Shown here piece after piece: positions 26,061 through 38,190 of a stretch of DNA of 64,000 nt. Source of the stretch: Lycocorax pyrrhopterus obiensis (lineage: Eukaryota; Chordata; Aves; Passeriformes; Paradisaeidae); NCBI GenBank assembly GCA_014706295.1, contig JACSVZ010000002.1, positions 53,788,432-53,852,431 of the forward strand, written 5' to 3'. Both the position numbers and the translations under genes were made by a program. Below the pieces are notes generated by a model. That model saw only the letters and a list, made by a program, of their open reading frames with translations, was not told the DNA's origin and searched no databases. How positions within the stretch are numbered: position 1 is the stretch's first letter; each line of letters starts with the position of its first letter.

Positions 26061-26734
26061 TTAAAAGTATAGCTCTAGTAGCACAGGTTTGAAATTTGTG
26101 AATATGAAATGGAATAAAAAATGGGGAGATCAAAAGCTGCATCAGCAGATGCACTAGTGTTTGCTGTAATAGTGTCCTACAGATGTTACAGAGACGAAAG
26201 CAATTTTCCACGATAGATGATATATTCAATATATATACAATTAAAGTAAGGGGAAACAAAATGAGTAATGGGGTCACGCTCATCTGCTCTTTTGAAGATG
26301 TTTTTTCCATAGAAAGAAGCAGCTGAATGCAACTGTCATTTAGTTACATCAAAACAACATAACATGTGCGAGCGAGGGAATCCTGGCACATTAATTGGCA
26401 GGGTAGCTGGTAATGTGCTGTGTGCTGGACACTGATGCCTGTCTCTCTCTCCACCTCCCACCTTCCCCCCCCACCATACTTTTCACTTCTTAGTAGGAAA
26501 AGTGAATTCAAGAGAAGGCTTCCAGAACACAAATAAGAATGGTTCCCTGGATGGTAGATATGTGGGATGTATGCAACAGATTTTATACCACTGGGTATGG
26601 GAAGATGAACAAGTCACTGCAGAGTAAGCCAGTATGTTGGACTGACAGCACACAAGCTGCTCTGTAGTAATAATCCTTATGCACCCTGCAGGACACTGCA
26701 ATAAATGCAAAATACTTCACCTCTCAAAGGACTT

Positions 26735-26805
26735 GGATGCCTAAACATACTCTATCTCCATGGGTATAACCTACACTGAAATCCATGGGAATCTGGCACG
26801 AATGC
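26735..26805. repeat. ancient amniote repeat fragment
   Basis: TTGGATGCCTAAACATA and TGAAATCCATGGGAATCTGG match the same old repeat type as 25945-26060. Short and diverged. Confidence 0.5.
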
Positions 26806-27184
26806 TTTTGTAAACATTACTAGCTGTCCACCTGCAACTTTATGTACGTGAATTCCTTTGAAAAACCTGACCTTGGAATGCAGGAAGCTAATGAACCATT
26901 TTCATACTCATTTCATTTGATGCATGTAGCGCATGTAGGCCATTAGGAGAACTATTAACTTGCTTGCCACTGCGGGAGTTTCTGGTCCTTATGGCCTCTG
27001 CTGCTGGGGGAAAAGCAGGCAGCTCCTGGGGCAGGTGAAACGGATCAGCATCCTATTGCATTTGGCAATCTGGCTCTTCTACATCCACCTGCATTAAGTC
27101 TTTCTGCCAAACTATGAGCCCTGTTTTTTTCCCGGTCCAGTTACGCCTCCCAAAGTGCAGGTGGATGGGTAATATAGTAGACTG

Positions 27185-27310
27185 GAATTTCCTCAAGTTC
27201 AGCCCTGAAATCAATATGCTCCAGTTGTATCTAAAGGGGCCAGATTTTCCAAGCTGAGCAACTCTGGCTGAGGTCAGGGGACTGAAAGTCAGTCCAACAG
27301 AAACTTTGGG
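27185..27310. repeat. ancient amniote repeat fragment
   Basis: GGGGCCAGATTTTCC with TTCAGCCCTGAAATCAAT nearby recalls the 'gggccagattttc' phrase of old amniote repeats. Diverged; edges approximate. Confidence 0.4.
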
Positions 27311-30300
27311 ATATGAATCTCTGAGGGTGTGGGTTCAACCCTCCTCCTTTCACAGTAAGACCACTGTTGTGGGAACAGGGGATCCCTGATTCTCTATGGA
27401 GTCAGGTCTTTGCTAATGTTTCCTCTTGCTCTTTTTCCCATACAACAGCACTGGTGCTTGCCTTTAAGCTTTCCCTTTTGAGCAGTGGAGAATACCTGGT
27501 GAAACTATAGACACACCAGCACAGATGACATGACTGGCCCACATAGTTTTCAGGTAGTGTCTAAGGGAACTCTTATAAACAATATTACAAACTTCTGGGT
27601 CCTTGTTATGGAATGACAAATTAGGTGAGCAGCTGGCACAGGAGGATTCAGAAGTCCAAAATCAGTGTATTTCCTACTGCAAATATACTTTGCCATGATG
27701 TTGTGTGCCTCACCCAGCTCTGACATTGCCCTCTCAGATTAACACCCTGTGCTACACAACAATATAATAAAAATAGTGAATGTTGCATCAATTAAAGGCT
27801 TCATAGGTATTAAAACAACTAATACTTATCATTTCCACTCTGACACAGAACCACAGGACTTTGAAAGATGTGACCTTAAAATTTATTTGTTACTTTATAT
27901 TTTTGGAGCATTATTAAATTGGTATTGGCTCTTATGCATTTAAACTCCATTATTTACAGCTCCATTTTAAACCTTTAGACTAAATATGTAGAAACAACAA
28001 CAAAAAACCCCAACTGTTGAGAAGGTACTAAACCCACTGAAATAATCAACTTTGCAATGAAAATCCTTTAATTTCTCCTTTAAAAATATGTACTAAGCCT
28101 GTACTGTACTACATATACCAAAAAAGATGATGAAAAGACGTATTGCATAGATTATTAAGCCTGAACCTTGCTGCTAAATGCACCTGTGGTCACAAAATGC
28201 TTCATTTAATTTGATGGTTTCAAAAACCTAAGTACAAGGAGATAGTAGCTACTTAAGGGCATTTTAGTCTTTCTAGTTACCAGAGAAATTTTCTCTCTAA
28301 GCATTTTGGCACAGATAAAGAAAAAAACCCTCCTGTCTCCCATCTCTTAAGCCTGCACTTTAGCCACACATCCATTCCCTCCCTATCTATGTGAAAGCTG
28401 GAAGATCACAGTGTCTGGCAAAATATTTAATGATAATAATACTAAAACATTTCCCACTGACTGAGGGAGCTACAGAAGTAACATATAGTGTGTGTAGGCC
28501 TCTGTCCAGGAATAATAAACTATAGGTTTCAGTCTCATGGTGAAAAAGAGCTCAGATAACAGTGAAACAAATACATTTATCCTTATAAGACTGAAAGATA
28601 GCTGTGCTGGGCCAAATATTAAGTGATAATTACTAAGGATAAGCAAACCCTGTGGAGCCAGGGGTTTTGTAAGCAGCTCAGGCTTTTAATGTGTTTTGGA
28701 GTTAGAGTTTTATAAAATCCTAGGCTTAGGGAAAAAAATTTGGAGAGAGTTGGAAAACTCATAACTTTCCTTTTTCTGTTCCTACTCCACTGCTTCTGTT
28801 GGACTAACAGTAATGCTCATGTAGGTCTGACAAGGAGAATAAAAATATGGGTGTTCACCTCCAGCCTCTAAATCCTGGGCACCTTGCAGGACACTGAGGC
28901 TGATACACTGCCTCTTGCACACCCAAGCAGCTCAGAGGGAGTGCTCTTCCCTCAGCTGAGAGTGGAGAATAACAAGAAAACCTCAAGGTTTTTGCATCAG
29001 TTTTTATTGCATCCATCGTGATAGTTGGTATTTTTTCTCAAGGCCTCACCTTCTGCAGCTGGCTTCTTACCTAGGAATCTTTTTATTCTTTTAGAAAAAA
29101 GAAAGAAGAGATAAAGTAATGAAACCAAAATCTAGATGTCACGTCTTCTGAAAGGAGCTGTTCTGAGTCATGTCTTCTCCATTCAAGAGGTTTGCAATGG
29201 TGATTGTACCAAAAATCTACATAAAATTATGATGCTACCTATAAGCACATCAGAAAATCAATCTCTGAGCCCTTGCTTGGCTTTTTGAGCCCCATGCAGA
29301 AAAAGAAAAAAATAAGAGCAGAAGTGCAGAAGTTGTGCTGGCAGCAGCAGCAGCAGCTGGGAGCAGGGAGTTACTGCTGTACAGAGATATCCAGCTGTCT
29401 AAGCAGACAGCTCCACCATGCCAGCTGCTTTGCCCTCACCCACTGTTACCTAGCTTCACCTCTCTTCATTTGAGGTCACACCTGCAAACCTCACTGCTGT
29501 CACTGCACCTTCATTGCACATTGGCAAGAGGCAGTGGTCTTAACTGAGGGGGAAAATGGTGTGTAGGGCTATTGCAAAAATGCACATTTTTAAGAGGTAA
29601 TTTGGACAGCTGCAAAAAATAAGTCATGTAAATCATCACATGGGGAGATAAACAGGCCTTTATCCTTCCAAAATCCCTTGTCTTCATTTGCTGTGGAAAA
29701 AAAAGCAGCCTAGTTCTGCAAGTGGATGCTTTATTCTTTGACTGTTCAGAGAGAAGAAAATGAAGGAAACCCAGGCTTGCTGTGCTACATGGAAGACTTT
29801 GCCACCCTTTGTCATAGAAGACTTTGCTGAAATTCAGCCACAGCAATGACACAAAGGCAAGGTGTCATAAGACAGCAAAACTCAAGGTGTACACACCACC
29901 ATAAACAAATGCAGACTGGCTTTGCTCTGAAGCAACCAAGTCCCTATTTTTGAAGGAGATTGCTTTCTCAAAGAGCCTAACAAGAAAGTTTCATACTATT
30001 GGCCTGTCCAGAAACACTTCGCTCAGAGCTGCAGCTGAGTATTTTGGCATCTGTACTCCTTTCAGCAGTAAACATCCTTCATTTACACTGCATGCAGTTT
30101 ATATTCCTGGGCAGCAATGGCTGCAGTGCCAGCAGCAACAGCAGCCAGGACTTGGGCATAATACTTTTACCCCACCTCCTTCATTTTCACTGGCCTTGCT
30201 CTGCTCCACTAGCCAAAAATGAAATTACTAGGAGTTAATGACTCCTGCAAACAGACCTCTCAAAGCAGATGAATGTAGCAACTGTCTTGTCATGGAGAGG

Positions 30301-33174
30301 ACAAGCTGCCATTACTTCTTCCATTCAGAAATGAAGAAACACGAGGACTATGCTTTATGTCCACGGCAGAATTGGTTCCTGAGAGAATGAGAAGAATGGA
30401 AGAGCTTTGCAGAAGTTGTAGGGCGCAATTGTAAGAAGTGGGATCCACTGATAATACGGTATTTTATCCCTCTTCACAACTCAGCCAGAGAGAAGAGTGT
30501 CTGGCCACTGCTAGGAATTCATACATTGTTAATTCAGGACTTCCTTCTCTTCACAGCAGCCCAAATTGACATTTTGCCCCCTTTAAAGGGAAGACAAATC
30601 TAATCCTTTTGGAGTTCCGTTCCTCATTTCAAAAGTGTGTGAGTGGGTTTGAAATGAAACAAAATATGTCCACCTCTTCTCAGTAATGCCAAATTACTGG
30701 AGCTGATTGGAAGAAGGAGTGATTGGAGGGCACATTACATGAACTCTGCACAGATTGCATGAAACAAACCTCTCTCTGTAAAACATGCAGCTCAGGGATC
30801 AGTGAACTGAGCATAGTCCCCTAAACACCAGGCCAAGTACATCACTATAGTATTGCTGTTTTCAAAGGAACTGAAAGATGCATTTATCAGAGAGTATATG
30901 TTGGAGTCTGCCAGTCTGAATTTTACTTGAATTTGTACAAATTTGGTGTAGTGGTGTTTGAGTCAATGATCTCATGTCAGCAGAAATGAAATACAAGTCA
31001 GAACTAAATTCTAGAAATACACCCTCCACCACTCTGTTTTGTTTTCTTTTCTTTTCCCCCTGCCCTTCCCCATCGTCCTGGGCTGAATCAGAGACTTCAG
31101 ATGAATGGTATCTTGTCATTGAAAAAAATAGCTGAAAATGGCTTCTGCTGAGCTGGATTAACCATGGGAACATAACCATGAAAACCAAATAACAATCAGG
31201 GAATTTGGAAGCAAAATTCTCCTATCAGGTCTTAACACAATCTGAAAAAGGTGCAAATCATACCAATAAATGTGTAAATTGCTTGAATCTTTCTTTAGTG
31301 ATGCAGCAATGTAGATGGAGTGTGAGCTAGAGAAGAAAGTCTGGAGGAGGCACCAGTCTGTTTGCATTATGTAGTCATAGCTGGAGTTGACTTGCAGCAT
31401 CTGTGAACAGGCTTCTCCTAATACAGAGCCTCTTTAATAAAAGGATAATTAAATTCCGCCACTTTATTAGCTAGGATAGAAGTGATGGGGGACTGATGCT
31501 CACACTGGAGAAAGGTGCATGTTTTAGAAGAGAACAAGGCAGAGTTTCTGAAGAGAAGCAATATGACTCACTCCACAGGAAAGCTGGACTTCTAGACAAA
31601 CAGAATTGCATAATCATTAAAGCAGTACAAAGGAAAAATGGATCCAAAATACTGAACTGACTGTAAGGATTAATAAGGCAAAGACTTGTCTCTTTCTCGT
31701 ATCCCGTGCTTTGGCTGGGAAATAGAGGAATAATAACTGTCATGATTTTAGGCAGAAGGATACTGTGGACAGGTATTGGGTTTGGGATGAAGGTTGGGAA
31801 AGTATTTTACCTGGAATTAAGAAGAGTGTAAGTTAGATATGTGAGTTACACAACGGAGAGTTCTGGTATCCACATGTAACTCTGGAGACAAAAAAGATTC
31901 TCTAATCAGAAACAGCATTATTGGTGAGACATATGATTTCAGTTTGCAGGAGAAACATCAAGAGAATCATCTTCAACCCTGAGGAAATGCATACAAATGT
32001 CAATAGCACAGGAGCTGTTCAAGGGAAAAATCAGAAGAGTGACAGCCATTAGTGTGCAGAACAAGTATGTAGATGCAAGATAAAGAAGCCAATGACTCAG
32101 GACATAGCCAGACTGAAAATCATGGCTCAGTGTTCATACTGTGGGAAGAATATGAAAGGCAGAAATTAACATTCTCAGCCACTGAATACAAGTGTAGGGT
32201 GTAGCAAATCTTACCCAGCATACAGACAGCTGAGAAGGAAGAACAGCTTTCAGCAGATAGAGAGATTGTAAGGGCAATTGAAGTGGTGGGATTTAAGGAA
32301 AGACTGGGAAAACTAGCATTAAGGTTGGTGACAGCATTAGGATTTGTAAAAGAGCTGAGTTTCATTGCCAGATCCTACAAGACTCATAGAGCTAGTGGGA
32401 AGCTTGCACCACCAGAACTGGCAAAAGGCTTATTGTTTGGGAGTTAGTGGGTCAAAAAGCTACGGTACAGCTTCAGGAGAGTGTTAGAGATGTGACAAGT
32501 AGAGATGCAAGAGTGTCATTATTGCTACAGCCTTCAAGACTTGCAGGAACAGAGCAAGGAAGGGTGAAAGATGAAGATTATTTCTGAGGCCTCTTTAGTT
32601 TTGGCTTCAATTATAGTATCAGCTTAAACTTCAAAATGACAGTGTCTGAGAAGCTGTGCTCAATCCTTTATTGCATGTCCTTCAAAGAAAAGTGAATTGT
32701 AATTAGTGTCCCAGGTTCAAAGGAAATATTAAACTCAGGATTAGGATCTGGGACAGGAGGGACTGGCTAGTTTTATTTGCTCCTTGACTGTGAGCTCAGC
32801 TTGGCAAGGAAATTGATTTGATATGACAAGTAAAAGTGGCTTGTGGCTATGGCTGGATCTTTGGCTGTTTCAGATCAGTGATCACAGTTGATAAAGACAT
32901 GCAGAGCTTGGACTTAGGAACATGAATTGGCCTTAGAAGATCAAATCAACAGTCCTTATGGTTCTGAGAATGATCATAGGGAGATGCCTAGAGTATAAAA
33001 CAGAATAAGCCTAATAATACACCCTCAATATTCAGCCATGAGTTTTATTTTCATGATATCACCTCATCGTGAGCACATGTAAACGTATCCACAGGTCATC
33101 CAGCAAAGGATTAGATGCCTTAGTTATCTGAGCTGAAAACAACCAACTCCCTCAGCATTCTGAAACATGCCTCT
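27311..33174. other. no gene seen; about 5.9 kb of unique AT-rich DNA
   Basis: No supported gene. It includes a short CAG run at 29341-29356 and another CAG/CAA-rich stretch at about 30120-30158. The ORFs that span them are short and unfamiliar. The segment at 31740-32600 is purine-rich on the plus strand without a clear period. Confidence 0.55.
29341..29356 (+). repeat. short CAG trinucleotide run
   Basis: Five CAG units in a row, ending in CTGG. Not long enough to suggest expansion. No coding context is supported. Confidence 0.9.
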
Positions 33175-33350
33175 TTCTGATTTCATTTGATTACCCCAAA
33201 TTTGTATTGAATGAGACAGTGAACAAATGATCACTATTGATCCTTTCCATTCTGCCAAAGATTTTATAAATCTTTATCATACTGTCCCTATCCTTTCTCC
33301 TTTCCAGAACGGAAATGCCTAACTTACTAATGACTGGACCTTGTACGGCC
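33175..33350 (-). mobile_element. old CR1 LINE remnant (3' part)
   Basis: ATTTTATAAATCTTTATCAT, then CTGTCCC and TTTCTCCTTTCCAGAACGG, is the antisense form of the old CR1 3' region (sense 'agaggtctataaaatcatg...'). The copy is strongly diverged and has no coding capacity. Confidence 0.55.
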
Positions 33351-33469
33351 CAGTTCTTTTACGTTTTTATTCATAAGCCAATATGCAGTATCAAATTAGG
33401 TAAGAGCTCTTCAGCTTTCCAAAAAGAAAGGAAGAGTTAGGTTGAGTCTGCTCTGGAATAAGAGGATAA

Positions 33470-34030
33470 TGTGCTGTTGCAGCCCTCATGCCACCCCGAG
33501 ACCTGAGGTACAGAGACCAAGAAAACCCTTGGCCACGACAACCTCTGTCCCTGTGAACTTTGCAAACCTAAATCTCAAAGCCAGACCTCTAACAAGTTTC
33601 CACACTTCCTGCTGCCAGGGGACAGGGGAAATAGAGGTGTGTTTGGGCATCTTACAGCAAAGGACAATAACAAGAATAAGGTGGTGGGCCCTGGAGACGG
33701 AATTAATTTGTTACTGCCTGAAAAAACGGTCTCCCATGACAACAGATCAAACTAGGAACTAGCTAGGAAGGATATCTTTACTCCCTACTGTATGCTCAAG
33801 GAGCAGCTGCAGCAGCCACTTTTATGTTTCTCCCTATAAAAATCAGTGCTGGCAGGTATTTCTACTTAGCCAGACATGTGTCTATGTGTTGCTTTAGTAA
33901 ACTTTATCTCCTTCTCCCATCTGCTCTCCTGCTGCCTTGCCCAAGCACTTGTGGGGATGCCTAAGGACAACAAGGCACAGAGTAGCAGCATAGCCAGTGG
34001 GCTTCTGGCAAGAGTTGGGATTAGGAACCA
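33470..34030 (+). mobile_element. candidate degraded LTR
   Basis: The segment has an LTR-like order: a GC-richer stretch, then CTATAAAAAT (33834-33843) as a possible TATA box, then AGTAAA (33896-33901), possibly a decayed AATAAA, about 60 bp later, and finally a pyrimidine-rich stretch. No firm TG/CA termini or target duplication were found, and no retroviral genes adjoin. It may instead be unique DNA with a chance arrangement. The 106-codon ORF at 33442-33762 has no recognised domain. Confidence 0.3.
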
Positions 34031-35214
34031 AGGATCTGCTTTCCTTCTTGAATCTTGGATTTTCAAAAAAATATGTGAAGGATACAGCTTAAAAATGTGA
34101 ATTTTCCATGTAAAATACAGTACACTTGCATTGTAAACTGTCTTGGATTACTGCCTTCAGGCTAGGGTTTGGGTTAGCTCAAGGGTTGCGATTTAGTACA
34201 AGGAAAACTAGAATGAAACACAAGCCTCAATCTTGCAGGTGCTGGTAAAGAAGGATAAAGAAAGCAGTCGTTACTGTGGAGAAAGGATATGTGATTGAGT
34301 TTTTCTGCCTAGCCTCTGACTGAGCTCAGCACGCATACTATAGTTAGGAACACTTTTAAAGAAAAGAAAACCAATAGAGCTAGTTCTTAATTTAAATCTT
34401 AGATTTTAAAATAACTTCTTTTGAGCTGTCAGCATCTCTTTCAGCTGCTTAGGATTTGTAGGACAAGACAAGAAGAAATATACATTGAGGTTCATTTGTC
34501 AGTCTTGCAAGTCTTGCTATGATAAAGATGGAGTGATGTAGTTAGCAGGAAAAATTAGTTCACAACTAACTCCTTTTTTCTCTAATGGTTTGTGATTTCT
34601 GCTTCAGGACATATCTTTAGGTATATTGATAGAATTTCTTCCAGAAAAGAAGTGAAAATATTACTCTAGAATCTTACAAGTTGTGCCAGAGTCATGAGTT
34701 CATTTCACAGAAATGATATAAATTTTCTTTCTTCAAGGAGGCAAACCTCCCCTCTCAAGGTTGAAGCTGAGGGGAAGAAAGTCTCTAAATAGTTTTATGC
34801 TCCTGCCCTGAAAATCGTAACAAGTAAGATGAAGGACACAGCTAGCAAGAAAAAAATAAGTAATGAGTAATTTCAGCACTTCAAGAACCTGTCTTTTGGA
34901 GCAGAAGTAAGGTGGGGAAGAGGAAGTCTAGAACTTCAGGGACTTTCTCCTGGGAACTAGCCAACAGGACCAATATGAGGTAAGTAGCCTTCAGGTCAAA
35001 TAGTTTATGATTAATTTTATGGCTCACATGAGTTGCAGATTGTTTAGTCCTAGTCTGTTTTAATCTAGTGCCATCTGATGAGGCATAAGAAATTTGTCAT
35101 AACATCTTTCCCCCTACTAACTTCATGCAACATCTTACCCTCTTAGTGGCTGTTTTCACTGCCTAAACCCCACCCTAAAGGGGAGGCCTGAAGCCCATGA
35201 CAAGAATCACATTC
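34031..35214. other. no gene seen
   Basis: AT-rich unique DNA between the LTR candidate and the CR1 copy. No supported gene. Confidence 0.6.
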
Positions 35215-36160
35215 ATCACAGAATCACAGAATCACAGGGTAAGGTTGGAAGGGGCCACTGAAAGTCATCTGGTCCAAACTTCCTGCTCAAGCAGGGTCAT
35301 CATCCTAGAGCACATAGCACAGGATTGTGTCCAGATGGTTCTTGAATATCTCCAATACAGAGGACTCCACAATCTCTCTGGGCAATCTGTTCCAGTGCAT
35401 GGTCACTGCACAGTAAAGAAGTTTTCCCTCATGTTCAGGTGGAACTCCCTGTGCATCAGTTTCTGCCTGTTTCCTCTTACCCTATTGCTTGGCACTTTCA
35501 AGACCCTGAATCCATCCTCTTGACACCTCCACTTCAGTACTGATAGACATTGATAAGGTTCCCTCTCAGTTGTCTTTTCTTGAGACTGAACAGGTCCAGC
35601 TCCCTCAGCCTTTTCTTGTAAGAGAGATGCTCCAGTCCCTTAACATTCATACCCCTCTGATGGATTCACTCCAGGAGCTCCATGTCTCTCTTGTCCTGAG
35701 AAGCCCAGAACAGGACACAGCACTCCAGATGTGGCCTCACCAGGGCTGAGTAGAGGGGCAGGATCACCTCCTTCAACTTGCTGGCAATGTTCTTCCCAAT
35801 GCACCCCAGATACCATTTGCCTTCTTGGCCAGAAGGGCACTGCTGGCTAATGGATACCAGGACCCACAGGTCCTTCACTGCAGAGCTGCTTTCCAGCAGT
35901 TTGGCTCCCAGCCTGTACTGGTGCAGGGGATTATTCTTCCCCAGGTGCAGGACCTGACATTATCCTTTGCTGAACTTCATTAGGTTTTTCTGCCCAGCTC
36001 TCCAGCCTGTCCAGGTCTTGATGAATGTCAGCACAGTCCTCTGTGGTATCAGCCACTTGTCCCAGTTTTGTGTCATCATTGAATTTGCTGCCCCTTCATC
36101 CAAGTCATTGATGAACAAGTTAAACAAGAGTGGACAAAATGGGAGTCAGTACTGAAGAGG
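35215..36160 (-). mobile_element. CR1 LINE, 5' truncated, 3' end intact
   Basis: This is the best CR1 copy here, about 950 bp on the minus strand. The 3' end lies at the low coordinate with CR1-type tandem TCACAGAA units, followed by the antisense of the 3' UTR. Further in, the minus strand encodes pieces of the ORF2 C-terminal part: LFNLFINDLDEG near 36130, then VILPLYSALVRPHLE near 35760 and [13 protein letters not shown] near 35620. These pieces are split by frameshifts and stops, so the protein is dead. The short minus ORFs at 35640-35878 are parts of it. Loss of the 5' end is usual for CR1, which often stops early during reverse transcription. Confidence 0.93.
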
Positions 36161-37903
36161 ATACAGAGGATGGCAAACTTTTTTTAAGCACACGCAATAT
36201 ATAAAATACCTGGTTTTCTCTGGAGCTGTTCCCAGCACAGTATGTGTGAGTGAAAAGCAGGCTTCCTGTGGACTGAGAACAAGCTGCACCTGCAGTGTTG
36301 TCCATGATCATCCAAGGCCAGCGCTGAGGCAGACCAAGAAGTGCCCATGCTTCTGCTGCCAGCCAAAGTCAGCTGATTTGCTTGATCAGAGTGTCACTGA
36401 TACACAAGTTCATTTTTGGCAAGATCTCCCTGGAGCTGTGCTCCCCCTCAGGAAAGAGAGGCTCAAAACATCCCAAACCCATAGGCTTTTCCTCCAAAAA
36501 AATCAACACTGCATACACCTTTCCCTTATTGCCTCAGTTCCCAGCTTCCAAGGTGCAAGATCTCAGCTAAGCTGAAAAATATTCAGTGTACTTTGTTGAC
36601 AGTCCCTTCCTTGGTTGCTATTCTTCAAACTGGAAGGGAGAACCGAACATAGCTGAAGAGCTTCCACTGCCTCCTCAGTGCCAGATGTCTGCCTGCAAGC
36701 CTTCCAGCATGAGGCTTTAACCTCCCCTGTATGGAGACTGGTATTTATCTTCATGTTTTATAAGGAGGAAAAAACTTAATATTCTGGAACTTATGTTTTT
36801 TCATTTGTTCAATATTGAACCGGACAGATAGCAAAGCATTCTGTTAATTCTGGGCAAGTAGAATTTCTCTGTAAAGTTTAGCCACAGATTTTCTCACTTT
36901 CTGCAGTTACTTGTAAGATTAACTGATTTCTAGCATTCAGGACAACTTATGTTCAAACCCAAACGAGAAGGTGTCCTTTCCCCATGCCAGCATAGGGAAA
37001 CTGCTGGGTTAGATTAGCACTGAGAGTAGCATGGATGAGTATTTCAGGTTGCTATTATCTAGCAGGTCCTATTACAGGATGGAAGATTTGCCGTGCTCAA
37101 AGACTAAATACTAGAGAAAGTACCAGAAGAGTCTTTACCTGTTCTTGGCCTCTATACTAACACTAAGACAACAGTAGCATTTGGAATAGGGAAAGTTTCC
37201 AAGCAGGAGACACTATGAGAGAATCTTTTTATTATTATTTTGCAAGTCCTCCAGACAGAAGATGGTGGAAGCTTAGCAAGAGCATGTAGTTCAGTATTCT
37301 TGGACACTAGGAAATAGTGTAGGTTAGGCCTAGAGTTTTGAAGACAAACTTTTTCTGTACATTGCAAGGCTGAAGAGGATTGTTTCTATGTAGGTACTAG
37401 AATAAGGTTAATGTAAACATTAGGTATTTCAGATTAGATTTTTCAGGCCACTACTTTCAGATCTAAAGCATACAGCAGCATCTGCCCAGGCTGCCTTTAC
37501 ATCTTTTCTTTGTTTCCAGCCCTGGATGATTCTTGCTCCAGATCTTTTCTTTGCCTCATTACAGAGGAAATGATTCGGTTGAAAAGCTAATTCATAAGTT
37601 CCTCATTTTCTATACCCAGATCTACTCCTAACTGTAGCCTGCCAACTTATCACAGCCACAAGACTAAGCATTCCTGCCAGCTAGTTTCAGTTGCACTTCT
37701 AACCTTAATAACATCAGAAATTATCCTTACTCATTCAGACTTGCTGTCCATGGGTTAGCATGGAAATTTATAGCAGGTAAATGCAAGCAATTATTTTTCA
37801 CTTTCTGATGTCATCTACATCAAGTCTAGCAAATGATATCTCTTAATTGTACCATGGACTAAAGATACTTTGTTAATTCAGGACTAGATTTTTGGGTTAT
37901 ATT
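36161..37903. other. no gene seen
   Basis: AT-rich unique DNA. The stretch TTCAGATTAGATTTTTCAGG at about 37428-37447 resembles one at about 37878-37895, so part of the duplicated unit described next may extend this far, but the match is too short to be sure. Confidence 0.5.
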
Positions 37904-38190
37904 AAAAGTTAGGGTTCAGATTACTTTTGGGACAGCTAGGACTTAAGAGGTAGTTTTATTGTTGGATACTGCATGACCTGTAGGACTAGAAGCTAGACTT
38001 ACAGAGACAAATGGCTTGTGATTAATTCTCTTACTTTTAGGGGTCTCTGGACTATTAACTCTAATTTTAAGGTTAGGGTTCAGAAGATCTGGGTCATCAG
38101 AGCTAGATTTATTGCTGGATTCTGCAAAGCCCAGAGGGCTAGACTGATGGCTTGAACAAGAATGAGCAAATGATTTGTGGTTTGGGGCAG
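37904..38190 (+). repeat. diverged tandem duplication, two units about 155-165 bp apart
   Basis: Unit A (37904-38032) and unit B (38068-38190) share, in the same order, GTTAGGGTTCAGA (37908 and 38072), TTTATTG-TGGAT-CTGCA (37955 and 38108), GCTAGACT, and an AAATGGCTTGTGATTA / AAATGATTTGTGGTTT end. The offset changes from 164 to 153, so small indels separate the copies. The duplication is therefore old. It covers no recognised repeat family. The overlapping 124-codon minus ORF at 37943-38317 matches nothing known to me. Confidence 0.6.

Noticed and set aside
35640..35878. Two overlapping minus-strand ORFs that look like reverse transcriptase
   Set aside because: They are fragments of the CR1 ORF2 already annotated, broken by frameshifts, and not separate genes.
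37908..38084. TTAGGG words suggesting interstitial telomere repeats
   Set aside because: Only isolated single units occur, inside the tandem duplication; there is no TTAGGG array.
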